Shown here: positions 1 to 7,993 of the stretch, one piece after another
Numbering within the stretch: position 1 is the first letter of the stretch
Layout: each line of letters starts with the position of its first letter
Origin: an uncultured Alcaligenaceae bacterium
GTDB taxonomy: Bacteria; Pseudomonadota; Gammaproteobacteria; Burkholderiales; Burkholderiaceae_B
Length of the DNA: 33,823 nucleotides
NCBI GenBank assembly: GCA_937896225.1
Contig: CALBMZ010000096.1
Coordinates: forward strand, 1 to 33,823
Reading direction: 5' to 3'
The notes under the pieces: generated by a model
The model's input: only the letters and a program-made list of their open reading frames with translations
What the model was told of the DNA's origin: nothing
The model's database searches: none
Translations under genes and position numbers: made by a program

Positions 1-343
1 GAAGTGGGTATGCCTCATCAACGGCTTTGACTGATGCAAGTTGCAAATCACCTGTGGGTCTACCCACCATTGAAGGAAACAGCCAACTTCTCGCCACCGT
101 TAAGTCTTGCTCACGTGCAAAGTCAAGCCACAAATCGTTTGCTTGTTGGGGGGTTTCAACGACAAGGTCTGCCCCCAGCATACGGGCCGCATCACGCTCG
201 AGTGCACGCCCCACCCGATCAGACAAAAAACCAACGCTACTGACTGCCGCGACAGCGATAAAGACAGCGAGCGCCAGCATGCGAACATCTGGTGATCTTA
301 AGTCACGCCAAAACTGTCTGAGGGCCAGTTGCAGTATGTGCAA
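1..343 (-). CDS. FtsX-like ABC transporter permease (YbbP/COG3127 type), N-terminal part
   Basis: Partial gene reading leftwards off the window edge; 114 residues are visible. The start is a TTG at 341-343, with AAAGGA seven bases upstream, so an ATG-only search would miss it. The protein opens with a short basic segment containing RQFWRDLRSPDVR, then a hydrophobic membrane helix at about residues 22-40, then the stretch ERDAARMLGADLVVETPQQA typical of the periplasmic part of the large YbbP-like permeases. Family members have about 800 residues, an FtsX/MacB-type fold and an ATPase partner; many are thought to move lipophilic molecules or act on the envelope, but substrates are mostly unknown. 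It follows radA by 71 bases with no clear terminator, so it may be cotranscribed with alr and radA. Family call is fairly sure; function is not. Confidence 0.75.
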   Translation of the reverse strand, partial: MHILQLALRQFWRDLRSPDVRMLALAVFIAVAAVSSVGFLSDRVGRALERDAARMLGADLVVETPQQANDLWLDFAREQDLTVARSWLFPSMVGRPTGDLQLASVKAVDEAYPL

Positions 344-414
344 TTAAAAATCCTTTATCTGATGTGTTTGCAAAACCGCTTGTTAGCTTCGCAGTTTGCT
401 TTTGATTCGTTACT

Positions 415-1782
415 TTAGTCGTTTAATTGCCTAGCCGCCTCAATAGCCTGAGATAGCCGATCAATTGGAATGACATTTAAGCCTTCAATAGGGCTTTTAG
501 GGGCATTAGCAGAAGGAATAATAGCGGTCGAAAAACCCAATTTAGCCGCCTCACGCAATCGCTCTTGACCACGCGGTGCGGGTCGCACTTCTCCTGCCAA
601 ACCAATTTCGCCAAACGCAATTAAGCCTGCTGGAAGTGGACGATTACGCAATGAAGACAAAACAGCCAAGAGTACGGGTAAATCGGCAGCGGGCTCTGAA
701 ATACGAACCCCACCCACTGCATTAATAAACACATCTTGATCGGCGGTTGCCACGCCAGCATGGCGGTGTAACACCGCGAGCAACATCGCAAGCCGATGCC
801 CCTCAAGACCTAATGCGAGACGTTTCGGGCTTTGTGACTGACAATCGTCTAAAAGCGCTTGTATTTCAACCAGCAACGGGCGAGTACCCTCTTGTGTGGC
901 CATCACGCAAGTGCCTGAAACCCTTTCAGTATGGTGCGACAAAAATAAAGCTGAGGGGTTGCTAACGCCTTTCAAACCACGGTCTGTCATGGCAAACACA
1001 CCCAGCTCATTGACCGCCCCAAAACGATTTTTAAAGGCGCGCACGAGACGAAAAGATGAATGTGTATCACCTTCAAAATACAGTACGGTATCAACCATGT
1101 GTTCCAACACACGGGGGCCCGCTAATGCCCCGTCTTTGGTGACATGCCCAATCATAAATAAGGGAACACCCAACTGCTTAGCCAAACGCGTTAACTGTGC
1201 GGCACACTCTCTAACCTGAGCCACAGAACCGGGCGCCGATGTGAGTGCACTAGAGTAAATAGTCTGAATTGAATCAATCACCGCCATGCCAGGCGGGTTA
1301 TCACGCAGCGCCGCCTCGACAATATCAAGGCGAATTTCTGCCAACAGGTCAATTTGAGGGTTATTCAGTGACAGTCGTCTCGCCCTTAATGCCACTTGTT
1401 CGGCCGATTCTTCGCCTGTTACATACAACACCCGAGATTGGCCCGACATCGCACCAGCAGCTTGCAGCAACAAGGTTGACTTACCAATACCTGGGTCGCC
1501 ACCAATTAATGTCACGCCACCTGAAACCAGCCCCCCACCCATTACCCGATCAAGCTCACCGATGCCAGTTGAAACTCTGGGTAAATCGCGTGCTTGAACG
1601 TCGCTTAATTTGACAACCTCTGAGGTTTGCGTCAAAGGGGCAAATCGATGTGCTGTTTCGGCTGGGTCTTCGCGAGACTCTTCAAGCGTATTCCATGCTT
1701 GGCACGACGAACACTGACCTTGCCATTTAGCTGTGATGGCACCACACTCAATACAAACATAACGCGTTTTGATTTTAGACAT
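415..1782 (-). CDS. radA: DNA repair protein RadA
   Basis: RadA/Sms is a RecA-related ATPase that helps branch migration and processing of recombination intermediates. All hallmarks are present: an N-terminal zinc finger with Cys10, Cys13, Cys24 and Cys27; a Walker A motif GDPGIGKST at residues 95-103; the RadA signature KNRFG at 251-255; and a C-terminal Lon-protease-like domain from about residue 290 to the end, without a need for protease activity. The length of 455 residues is normal for the family. The start ATG lies inside the end of alr (8-base overlap), which suggests coupled translation. The alr-radA pairing is common in Burkholderiales. Cytoplasmic. Confidence 0.97.
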   Translation of the reverse strand: MSKIKTRYVCIECGAITAKWQGQCSSCQAWNTLEESREDPAETAHRFAPLTQTSEVVKLSDVQARDLPRVSTGIGELDRVMGGGLVSGGVTLIGGDPGIGKSTLLLQAAGAMSGQSRVLYVTGEESAEQVALRARRLSLNNPQIDLLAEIRLDIVEAALRDNPPGMAVIDSIQTIYSSALTSAPGSVAQVRECAAQLTRLAKQLGVPLFMIGHVTKDGALAGPRVLEHMVDTVLYFEGDTHSSFRLVRAFKNRFGAVNELGVFAMTDRGLKGVSNPSALFLSHHTERVSGTCVMATQEGTRPLLVEIQALLDDCQSQSPKRLALGLEGHRLAMLLAVLHRHAGVATADQDVFINAVGGVRISEPAADLPVLLAVLSSLRNRPLPAGLIAFGEIGLAGEVRPAPRGQERLREAAKLGFSTAIIPSANAPKSPIEGLNVIPIDRLSQAIEAARQLND

Positions 1783-2914
1783 GACTTACCTGATGTTTCA
1801 CTCTGGGTGCGACCGCGCATAAAAGCTCGTAACCAATGGTGCCGGCTTGCTGCGCCACGGTATCAACGCTTGGGCCATTTTGCCCCCAAAGAACGACTGG
1901 GGTACCCACTTGAACGCTAGGTAAGTCGGTTAAATCAATGGTGAGCATATCCATTGAAACCCGACCCACCAAATCGGTTAACTGCCCTTGCACACCGACT
2001 GGGGTGAAATCTGGCGCATGACGTGGGTAGCCATCAGCATAACCGCACGAAACAATACCGATACGCATATCACGAGGAGCTATAAATCGATGGCCATACC
2101 CAACCCCTAGACCTTGTTTAACCTGCTGAATAGCGATCACCTCAGCACTTAATGTAAGCGTAGGTTTAAGACTAAAAGAAGCCGCTGTTAAATCAGAAAA
2201 AGGACTTGAACCATACAAACAAATGCCTGGTCGCACCCAGTTTGGCGTACCCTCTGCACGGGGTCGCAAACGTTTAGCCAGTGAGCAGTGACGCAACGAT
2301 GCAGCAGAGTTACAAATTGACTCACCGCCAGGTAAGTGGCTTGTCACGTTGTCAAACTCGCGCAATGGAAGGTTTGTACCATCAGGCTCATCTGCACAAG
2401 CAAAGTGAGTCATATGTGTGATGTGACGCACTTTGCCAGCCGCCTGTAAGGCTTGAAGCTGCTTAAAAGCCAGAGCATAATCAGCGGCTACAAAGCCCAA
2501 TCTTTGCATGCCTGTATTGCTTTTTAAGTACACATCAATAGGTTGAAAAAACATATGTTGACCCAACCATTGAATTTGATCAAAACGATGAACGACTGGC
2601 GTTAAAGTGAGACGTTCAACCTCATGCAAATCAGCCGCTTGAAAAAAACCTTCAAGCATAAGCAAAGGTTTGCACCAACCCACTGCTCGGCATCGTGCAG
2701 CCTCGTCAAAGTCAAGCATAGCCAAGCCATCAGCTTGTGCAAAAGCTAAGACAGCGTTTTCAATGCCATGCCCATAGGCATTGGCTTTAATGACGGCCCA
2801 TATTGAGGGGGCGGTTTCATGTAAGCTAAGATTGGCAGAGATATAACGCCGAACATTCACCAAGTTGTGCTTGAGCGCTTCGAGATGAATAGTCGCTAAA
2901 ATAGGTCTGGGCAT
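1775..2914 (-). CDS. alr: alanine racemase
   Basis: PLP-dependent racemase that makes D-alanine for peptidoglycan. The PLP lysine is Lys43 within AVIKANAYGHG. The second catalytic base, the tyrosine of the VGYGHRF segment, is Tyr273, followed by the conserved CGYADGYPR at about 290-298 and VSMDML further on. The length of 379 residues covers the N-terminal TIM barrel and C-terminal beta domain of the family. It is first in the alr-radA-permease run and is divergent from hpnC across 115 bases. A GAGG lies 11 bases before the ATG, which is a little far. A biosynthetic rather than catabolic (DadX) role is inferred from the neighbours: no dadA is seen. Confidence 0.96.
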   Translation of the reverse strand: MPRPILATIHLEALKHNLVNVRRYISANLSLHETAPSIWAVIKANAYGHGIENAVLAFAQADGLAMLDFDEAARCRAVGWCKPLLMLEGFFQAADLHEVERLTLTPVVHRFDQIQWLGQHMFFQPIDVYLKSNTGMQRLGFVAADYALAFKQLQALQAAGKVRHITHMTHFACADEPDGTNLPLREFDNVTSHLPGGESICNSAASLRHCSLAKRLRPRAEGTPNWVRPGICLYGSSPFSDLTAASFSLKPTLTLSAEVIAIQQVKQGLGVGYGHRFIAPRDMRIGIVSCGYADGYPRHAPDFTPVGVQGQLTDLVGRVSMDMLTIDLTDLPSVQVGTPVVLWGQNGPSVDTVAQQAGTIGYELLCAVAPRVKHQVSHV

Positions 2915-3029
2915 GTGATCAAATTCCTCAAGTCATTAGTCTACCTCAGCCCTTTAACAACCCACACGATTGTGATTCACTCATTACAATTTGATTTCAT
3001 TTTTTCATAAGTTTAGGTATTTATACGGT

Positions 3030-3863
3030 ATGGCTGTTGACCATTACGAAAACTTTCCTGTTGCGTCTCGTTTGATGCCTTCATCGATACGGCAAGACGT
3101 GATGAATTTATATCGTTTTGCTCGATATGCTGATGACGTGGCTGACGAAGGGCAAGACACCCCTGCACAGCGTCTGCAAAAGCTAAAATTGCTTCATGTA
3201 GCCGTAAACAGCATGGCGCTGAGTAACGATTCACCCCCACCCCCGCCATCATTTGACGCCAACCTAGACGCGGTTTGCGTTTCCATGGCGGCTACCGTTA
3301 AGCGCCATCACTTGCCTATCAGCTTACTCAGCGATTTGCTGAGCGCTTTTGAACAAGACATTCAAGTTCATCGTTACCCGAATAATAAAGTATTACTCGA
3401 ATATTGCAGCCGCTCTGCCAACCCTGTTGGCCGACTGATGCTGTGTTTATTTAAACATCAAACACCCCAAGCCTATGAACAGTCAGATCAAATTTGCACA
3501 GCGCTTCAGCTCATTAATTTTTTACAGGATGTCGCAGTCGACTATCAAAAAGGTCGTATTTACCTTCCCCAAGAAGATCTACAAAAATATGGTGTCACTG
3601 AGGCAAACTTAGCTTCTGGGCAGACGACTGAGGGTTGGCAACAATTGATGAAACAGCATGTTGCTCAATGCCGAAACCTACTAAAATCAGGTAAACCGTT
3701 GGGTCGCGCTTTACCCGGCCGCTTAGGCCTCGAACTTAGACTGATTATTCAAGGTGGTACAAGAATATTAGATAAAATTGAATCTGTGCAATACGATGTA
3801 TTTCGTAAGCGACCCATACTCAAACCTTTTGATTGGTTGCTCATTTTTTGGCGAGCTATTTAA
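3030..3863 (+). CDS. hpnC: hydroxysqualene synthase HpnC
   Basis: Trans-isoprenyl diphosphate synthase family (squalene/phytoene synthase fold). In the three-enzyme HpnCDE route, HpnC converts presqualene diphosphate to hydroxysqualene. Both Asp-rich motifs are visible: DDVADE at residues 35-40 and QDVAVDYQKGRIYLP from 166, with Asp167 and Asp171. I chose the ATG at 3030 because MAVDHYENFPVAS is the usual HpnC N-terminus; an in-frame TTG at 2991 would add 13 unconserved residues. That gives 277 residues, normal for HpnC. An unusual run SPPPPPS occurs near residues 68-74, probably a surface loop. First gene of hpnC-hpnD-hpnE, with three bases to hpnD. Confidence 0.93.
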   Translation: MAVDHYENFPVASRLMPSSIRQDVMNLYRFARYADDVADEGQDTPAQRLQKLKLLHVAVNSMALSNDSPPPPPSFDANLDAVCVSMAATVKRHHLPISLLSDLLSAFEQDIQVHRYPNNKVLLEYCSRSANPVGRLMLCLFKHQTPQAYEQSDQICTALQLINFLQDVAVDYQKGRIYLPQEDLQKYGVTEANLASGQTTEGWQQLMKQHVAQCRNLLKSGKPLGRALPGRLGLELRLIIQGGTRILDKIESVQYDVFRKRPILKPFDWLLIFWRAI

Positions 3864-3866
3864 TTT

Positions 3867-4739
3867 ATGAGTCCTGAACAGTATTGTCAAAACAAGGCCG
3901 TTAAGAGCGGTTCGAGCTTTTACTACGCCTTTCTTTTTTTACCTGCACCCCGTCGCCGCGCGATTACGGCGTTGTATGCATTTTGTCGAGAAGTCGACGA
4001 CGTTGTCGATGAATGCTCTGATGTTTCGGTGGCACGAACTAAATTAGCTTGGTGGCGCAATGAAATTCAAGCTTTATTTAATGGCAAACCTAACCACCCT
4101 GTGACACGAGCCCTAGAGCCATTTATCAACGACATGGGGATCACCTATGATCGTTTGATAGCAATTGTCGACGGCATGGAAATGGATCTTGACCAAAATC
4201 GTTATCTTGATTGGCCCGCTTTAAGAAAATATTGCTGGCATGTCGCGGGCGTGGTGGGGGAGTTGTCGGCCAGTATTTTTGGCTATAAAAACCCAAAAAC
4301 ACTTGAGTACGCCAGCGAACTTGGCATTGCTTTTCAGCTAACCAATATTATTCGCGATGTCGGTGACGATGCACGTCGGGGCCGAATTTACTTACCCATT
4401 GAAGACTTACAAACTTACCAAGTCAGGGCTGCTGATATTTTAAATGCAAAATATGTACCCGGTTTTGAAGCCTTAATGGCCTTCGAAGCCCAGCGGGCGC
4501 GCGACTTATATGCCAATGCTGTTTCACTATTACCTGCTGAAGATCGGCGCACCCAACGCCCCGGCCTGATGATGGCAGCCATTTACAACACGTTGTTAGA
4601 CGAAATTGAACATGAATCATGGCAGGTGCTTGATCAACGCATTTCACTGACACCTGTTAGAAAAATGTGGTTAGCTTGGAAAAACTGGGTGGGGGGTGGC
4701 AAGCCTGCTATCGTTCAACTTTCACGTGTCCAACCCTAA
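3867..4739 (+). CDS. hpnD: presqualene diphosphate synthase HpnD
   Basis: Joins two farnesyl diphosphates into presqualene diphosphate, the first committed step to squalene and hopanoids. The first Asp-rich motif is REVDDVVDE (Asp44, Asp45, Asp48) and the second is NIIRDVGDDARRGRIYLP, with Asp164 and Asp168. The 290-residue length fits the family (about 280). It resembles phytoene synthases too, but its place between hpnC and hpnE decides in favour of HpnD. The substrate is made by IspA, encoded about 15 kb away in this window. It starts three bases after the hpnC stop with only a weak ribosome site, so translation is probably coupled. Its 3' end overlaps the hpnE start. Confidence 0.93.
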   Translation: MSPEQYCQNKAVKSGSSFYYAFLFLPAPRRRAITALYAFCREVDDVVDECSDVSVARTKLAWWRNEIQALFNGKPNHPVTRALEPFINDMGITYDRLIAIVDGMEMDLDQNRYLDWPALRKYCWHVAGVVGELSASIFGYKNPKTLEYASELGIAFQLTNIIRDVGDDARRGRIYLPIEDLQTYQVRAADILNAKYVPGFEALMAFEAQRARDLYANAVSLLPAEDRRTQRPGLMMAAIYNTLLDEIEHESWQVLDQRISLTPVRKMWLAWKNWVGGGKPAIVQLSRVQP

Positions 4740-6186
4740 AAAAATAGCAATCATAGGGGCTGGTTGGGCGGGTACAGCCAGTGCGCTGGCCCTTCATGAG
4801 CAGGGCCATTTGGTAACAGTCTTTGATTCATCTCGCCTTTTAGGGGGGCGTGCCCGGGGTGTATCAGACCCCGCCTTTGGTATGCTTGATAATGGTCAAC
4901 ACTTGCTGTTGGGTGCTTATCAAGAAACGCTTAAACTCATTGCGAGCCTTAACCCTGACACAACTGAACACCAACTGCTTAAAAGAACCCCACTTTATTT
5001 GATGTCCGCTTCGGGCAATATTCATTTAAAAGCCTCAAGGTCTTTACCTGCGCCACTGAACACCTTTTTAGCTTTATTAACGGCAAAGGGTTTGTGTTGG
5101 GCCGACAAATTCAGCATGATTCGTTTGATGGTCAAGCTCAACGCTTCAAAGCCAAAACTGACTACTCAGGTAAGCCAAAACAAGCAAGACAGCGAACGAA
5201 ACGACCCACCACAAAACTTAACTGTTTTACTTTGGTTAATTCAACAAAAGCAAAGCCCTCACCTCATCCATAAAATTTGGCAACCACTTTGCTTGGCCAT
5301 GCTCAACACCCCCGTTGACACCGCATGTGCACAACTCTTTCAAAATGTTTTACGTGACAGTTTAGGCAGTTTGATGACTGGGGCGACCGATATGATTTTG
5401 CCCAAAACCGATTTATCGACCTTAGCGCCTCAACGCTTGGTCGAGCTTCTTGATTGCCGCCTTGGGCACACTGTACGAGACATCCAGTGCGTTAACAAGG
5501 GTGTTGAAATTGATGGGGAACAGTTTGATAGGTGCGTGATTGCGACCCCTCCCCTTAATACATTACGATTGATTAAAAACTGCTTGAAGCACACGATAAA
5601 TTATGAAAAGCTGGAAAACCAACTTAAGCAATTTACTTACGCCCCCATCACAACGTGTTACTTGCGACTGTCACAGCACTTTCAAATGCCCGCACCGATG
5701 CTGATGCTAGATGAAGACCCCAGCAAAGGGCATGTTGGGCAGTGGGTATTTGAGCGACAGACACAAACAGAGTCTTACCAATCAACTGATTTGGCTGTCA
5801 TCATCAGTGATTCGTCTGCACAGTTAAAAAATGCTGAAGAATGGGTTCATCCCTTAACGAATCAAGCTCACGCCTTGGCAACTGATGATAAATCAGTCGC
5901 CCACACAAAACATGAAGTTTTAGCGCAAGCCCTGCATCAACAAATTTCAAAACAATTGATGCAACGCCCCAGTTATGCCAACCGACCCTTACCTTACCTG
6001 CTTGACTTTCGAGTTATCACCGAAAAACGCGCAACGTTTGTTGCCAAACCGGGGCTAGAACGGCCAACTAATGAAACAGGTGACGCCAGAGTCATGTTGG
6101 CTGGCGACTGGACTCATACAGGCTACCCCTCTGTCATTGAGGGCGCGGTGTTGAGTGGGTTACAAGCTGCAAAAGGGCTTATTTAG
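4696..6186 (+). CDS. hpnE: hydroxysqualene dehydroxylase HpnE
   Basis: FAD-dependent amine-oxidase/phytoene-desaturase family enzyme that removes the hydroxyl of hydroxysqualene to give squalene. The N-terminus carries the dinucleotide-binding motif KKIAIIGAGWAG followed by a beta strand ending VFDSS, and the C-terminus has the second FAD signature LAGDWTHTGYPSVIEGAV. The 496 residues are slightly long for HpnE; residues about 155-175 look like a polar insertion rich in Lys, Gln and Asn. The start is uncertain: GTG at 4696 sits after a G-rich run, while GTG at 4726 would put the FAD fold right at the N-terminus and reduce the overlap with hpnD to 14 bases. The stop overlaps the crcB stop on the other strand. 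Confidence 0.9.
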   Translation: MASLLSFNFHVSNPKKIAIIGAGWAGTASALALHEQGHLVTVFDSSRLLGGRARGVSDPAFGMLDNGQHLLLGAYQETLKLIASLNPDTTEHQLLKRTPLYLMSASGNIHLKASRSLPAPLNTFLALLTAKGLCWADKFSMIRLMVKLNASKPKLTTQVSQNKQDSERNDPPQNLTVLLWLIQQKQSPHLIHKIWQPLCLAMLNTPVDTACAQLFQNVLRDSLGSLMTGATDMILPKTDLSTLAPQRLVELLDCRLGHTVRDIQCVNKGVEIDGEQFDRCVIATPPLNTLRLIKNCLKHTINYEKLENQLKQFTYAPITTCYLRLSQHFQMPAPMLMLDEDPSKGHVGQWVFERQTQTESYQSTDLAVIISDSSAQLKNAEEWVHPLTNQAHALATDDKSVAHTKHEVLAQALHQQISKQLMQRPSYANRPLPYLLDFRVITEKRATFVAKPGLERPTNETGDARVMLAGDWTHTGYPSVIEGAVLSGLQAAKGLI

Positions 6187-6578
6187 CTTTTAAAGAAATG
6201 AACTGTCAGCATACCTAAACCTGTCAAAGCAATTGAACTGACCAAACTCACTAATACATAAAACACTGCCAGACCGATGCGACCTTCTTCAAAAAAAGTA
6301 ACCGTTTCAGCTGAAAATGATGAAAAAGTTGTGAGGGCCCCCAAGAAACCTGTAATTAAAAACAATCGTACCGATGGGGGCCACTCGGGGTGGGCGGCCA
6401 CCACAGCAATGGCAACCCCTATGATGTAACCGCCCACCATATTGGCGACAAATGTACCCGTTGGAAACTGATCACTGCCGCGATTTAGCCATAACGACAA
6501 CCCCCAACGAGACCATGCTCCCAACATGGCGCCCAAACCAATTGCAACAAAATTTACCAGTGAAAAGACCTGTGTCAT
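6183..6578 (-). CDS. crcB: fluoride channel CrcB/Fluc
   Basis: Small membrane protein of the Fluc/CrcB family, which exports fluoride as a dual-topology dimer. Of 131 residues, four hydrophobic helices can be drawn (about 7-27, 38-60, 68-88, 100-125). Family motifs: GAMLGAWSRW near the N-terminus (Arg24), GTFVANMVGG with the pore Asn46, and GFLGALTTFSSFS at about 77-89, which carries the Phe/Thr/Ser residues of the pore. Its ATG overlaps the thrC stop by four bases (ATGA), so it is probably translated as the last gene of alaC-hom-thrC-crcB. No fluoride riboswitch-like leader can precede it, because it has no 5' untranslated region of its own. Confidence 0.95.
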   Translation of the reverse strand: MTQVFSLVNFVAIGLGAMLGAWSRWGLSLWLNRGSDQFPTGTFVANMVGGYIIGVAIAVVAAHPEWPPSVRLFLITGFLGALTTFSSFSAETVTFFEEGRIGLAVFYVLVSLVSSIALTGLGMLTVHFFKS

Positions 6579-7993
6579 GAAGGATGAGCTTGCGCATGTT
6601 CGACAATGTAGTCACGTACAGACGCGACATCGCAAGGCAAAACCGTAAAACGTTGTGGCAATGACTCAAGGTCTTCTAAGCCTGGTGGTAGCGGCGCAGG
6701 TTGCCCCAATGCTTCCTCAATCGTTTCCGTAAACTTGGCTGGCAAGGCCGTTTCAAGCACCACCATGGGAATACCTGGCTCAACAAACTGCTCAGCCACT
6801 TTGACACCATCAGCCGTGTGCGGGTCGATCAGGACGCCCGTTTCATTAAACACTCGACGAATAGTGTGTAGTCGATCTTGGTGGGTACTGACGCCCGCCA
6901 CAAAACCGAACTCACTATTGAGCCGTGCATGTAGGGCAGATAAATCAAATGCCCCTTCAGTGCTTAATTGTTGCCACAATGCTGTCACACGCTTAGGGTC
7001 ACGATCGACCAAATCAAACACAAAGCGTTCAAAATTGGAGGCACGAGAGATATCCATAGACGGGCTTGAAGTCGCGAGCGTTTGAGCGGGTGTGCGGGGT
7101 CGATACAGGCCCGAACTGAAAAACTCTTCTAAAACATTGTTTTCGTTAGTGGCTAACACTAGGCGACGAATAGGCAAACCCATTTGACGCGCAAGGTGGC
7201 CAGACAAAATGTTGCCAAAGTTACCCGTGGGTACGGCAAACGAAACCAGCTGACCAGGACCTGTCGTAGCTTGCAACCAACCCTGAAAGTAATACACAAT
7301 CTGAGCAGCGATACGCCCCCAATTAATTGAGTTCACCGCGCCCAATCGATAACGATTTTTAAATTCCAGGTCAGAGGAGAGCGCTTTGACAATATCTTGC
7401 GCCTCGTCAAAGACACCCCGCACGGCAATATTGTGAATATTAGGATCTTGCAAAGAATACATTTGCGCACGTTGAAAAGCACTCATACGGCCATGAGGCG
7501 ACAACATATAAACGGCTAATGCAGACTTACCCCGCATAGCATATTCAGCGGCAGAACCGGTATCACCAGAAGTGGCACCTAAAATATTGAGGGTTGTGCC
7601 CTTGGCTTGCAGAATATGAGGAAAGGCCTGCCCTAAAAACTGCATGGCCATATCTTTAAAAGCCAACGTGGGGCCTTCAGACAAACCTAACAAACTTAAT
7701 CCATTCATGAGTGGGCGCAATGGCACAATCAACTCACTGCGAAACAGCTGAGGTTGATACGCTTGATGCGTCATACCTTGAAGCGTCGAAAACGGTATAT
7801 CGGTCGCAAACAAACTCAACACGTTTGCCGCCAGTGCGTCATAGCTCAAACCGCGCCAACTCTCTAAAGTTTCAGACGAGACATGAGGCAGACTTTCTGG
7901 CAAGGCCAAGCCCCCATCAGGGGCCAAACCTTCAAGTAATACGTCAGAAAATAATTGGGGTTCTAAACCACCTCGTGTTGATATATATTTCAT
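6575..7993 (-). CDS. thrC: threonine synthase
   Basis: PLP enzyme that converts O-phosphohomoserine to threonine. The N-terminus MKYISTRGGLEP and the PLP-lysine segment TLAFKDMAMQFLG (Lys113) are diagnostic, as is the phosphate-binding LGATSGDTGSAA. The length of 472 residues fits the long bacterial/fungal class of ThrC. It overlaps hom by four bases upstream and crcB by four bases downstream, so the three are probably translated in step. Homoserine kinase (thrB), the step between Hom and ThrC, is not in this window; in Burkholderiales it usually lies elsewhere. Cytoplasmic. Confidence 0.97.
   Translation of the reverse strand: MKYISTRGGLEPQLFSDVLLEGLAPDGGLALPESLPHVSSETLESWRGLSYDALAANVLSLFATDIPFSTLQGMTHQAYQPQLFRSELIVPLRPLMNGLSLLGLSEGPTLAFKDMAMQFLGQAFPHILQAKGTTLNILGATSGDTGSAAEYAMRGKSALAVYMLSPHGRMSAFQRAQMYSLQDPNIHNIAVRGVFDEAQDIVKALSSDLEFKNRYRLGAVNSINWGRIAAQIVYYFQGWLQATTGPGQLVSFAVPTGNFGNILSGHLARQMGLPIRRLVLATNENNVLEEFFSSGLYRPRTPAQTLATSSPSMDISRASNFERFVFDLVDRDPKRVTALWQQLSTEGAFDLSALHARLNSEFGFVAGVSTHQDRLHTIRRVFNETGVLIDPHTADGVKVAEQFVEPGIPMVVLETALPAKFTETIEEALGQPAPLPPGLEDLESLPQRFTVLPCDVASVRDYIVEHAQAHPS

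Noticed and set aside
27-347. 106-residue plus-strand open frame
   Set aside because: It is antisense to the permease frame, which has a recognisable membrane segment and ribosome site; this frame resembles no known family.
747-1219. Plus-strand open frames over radA
   Set aside because: Antisense shadows of the well-supported radA coding sequence with no family resemblance or ribosome site.
2991-3029. TTG 2991 as the start of hpnC
   Set aside because: The added residues are not conserved and the family N-terminus begins at ATG 3030.
3228-3250. C-tracts in hpnC as a phase-variation switch
   Set aside because: Runs are only five C long and interrupted by A; this is too short for slippage-driven switching.
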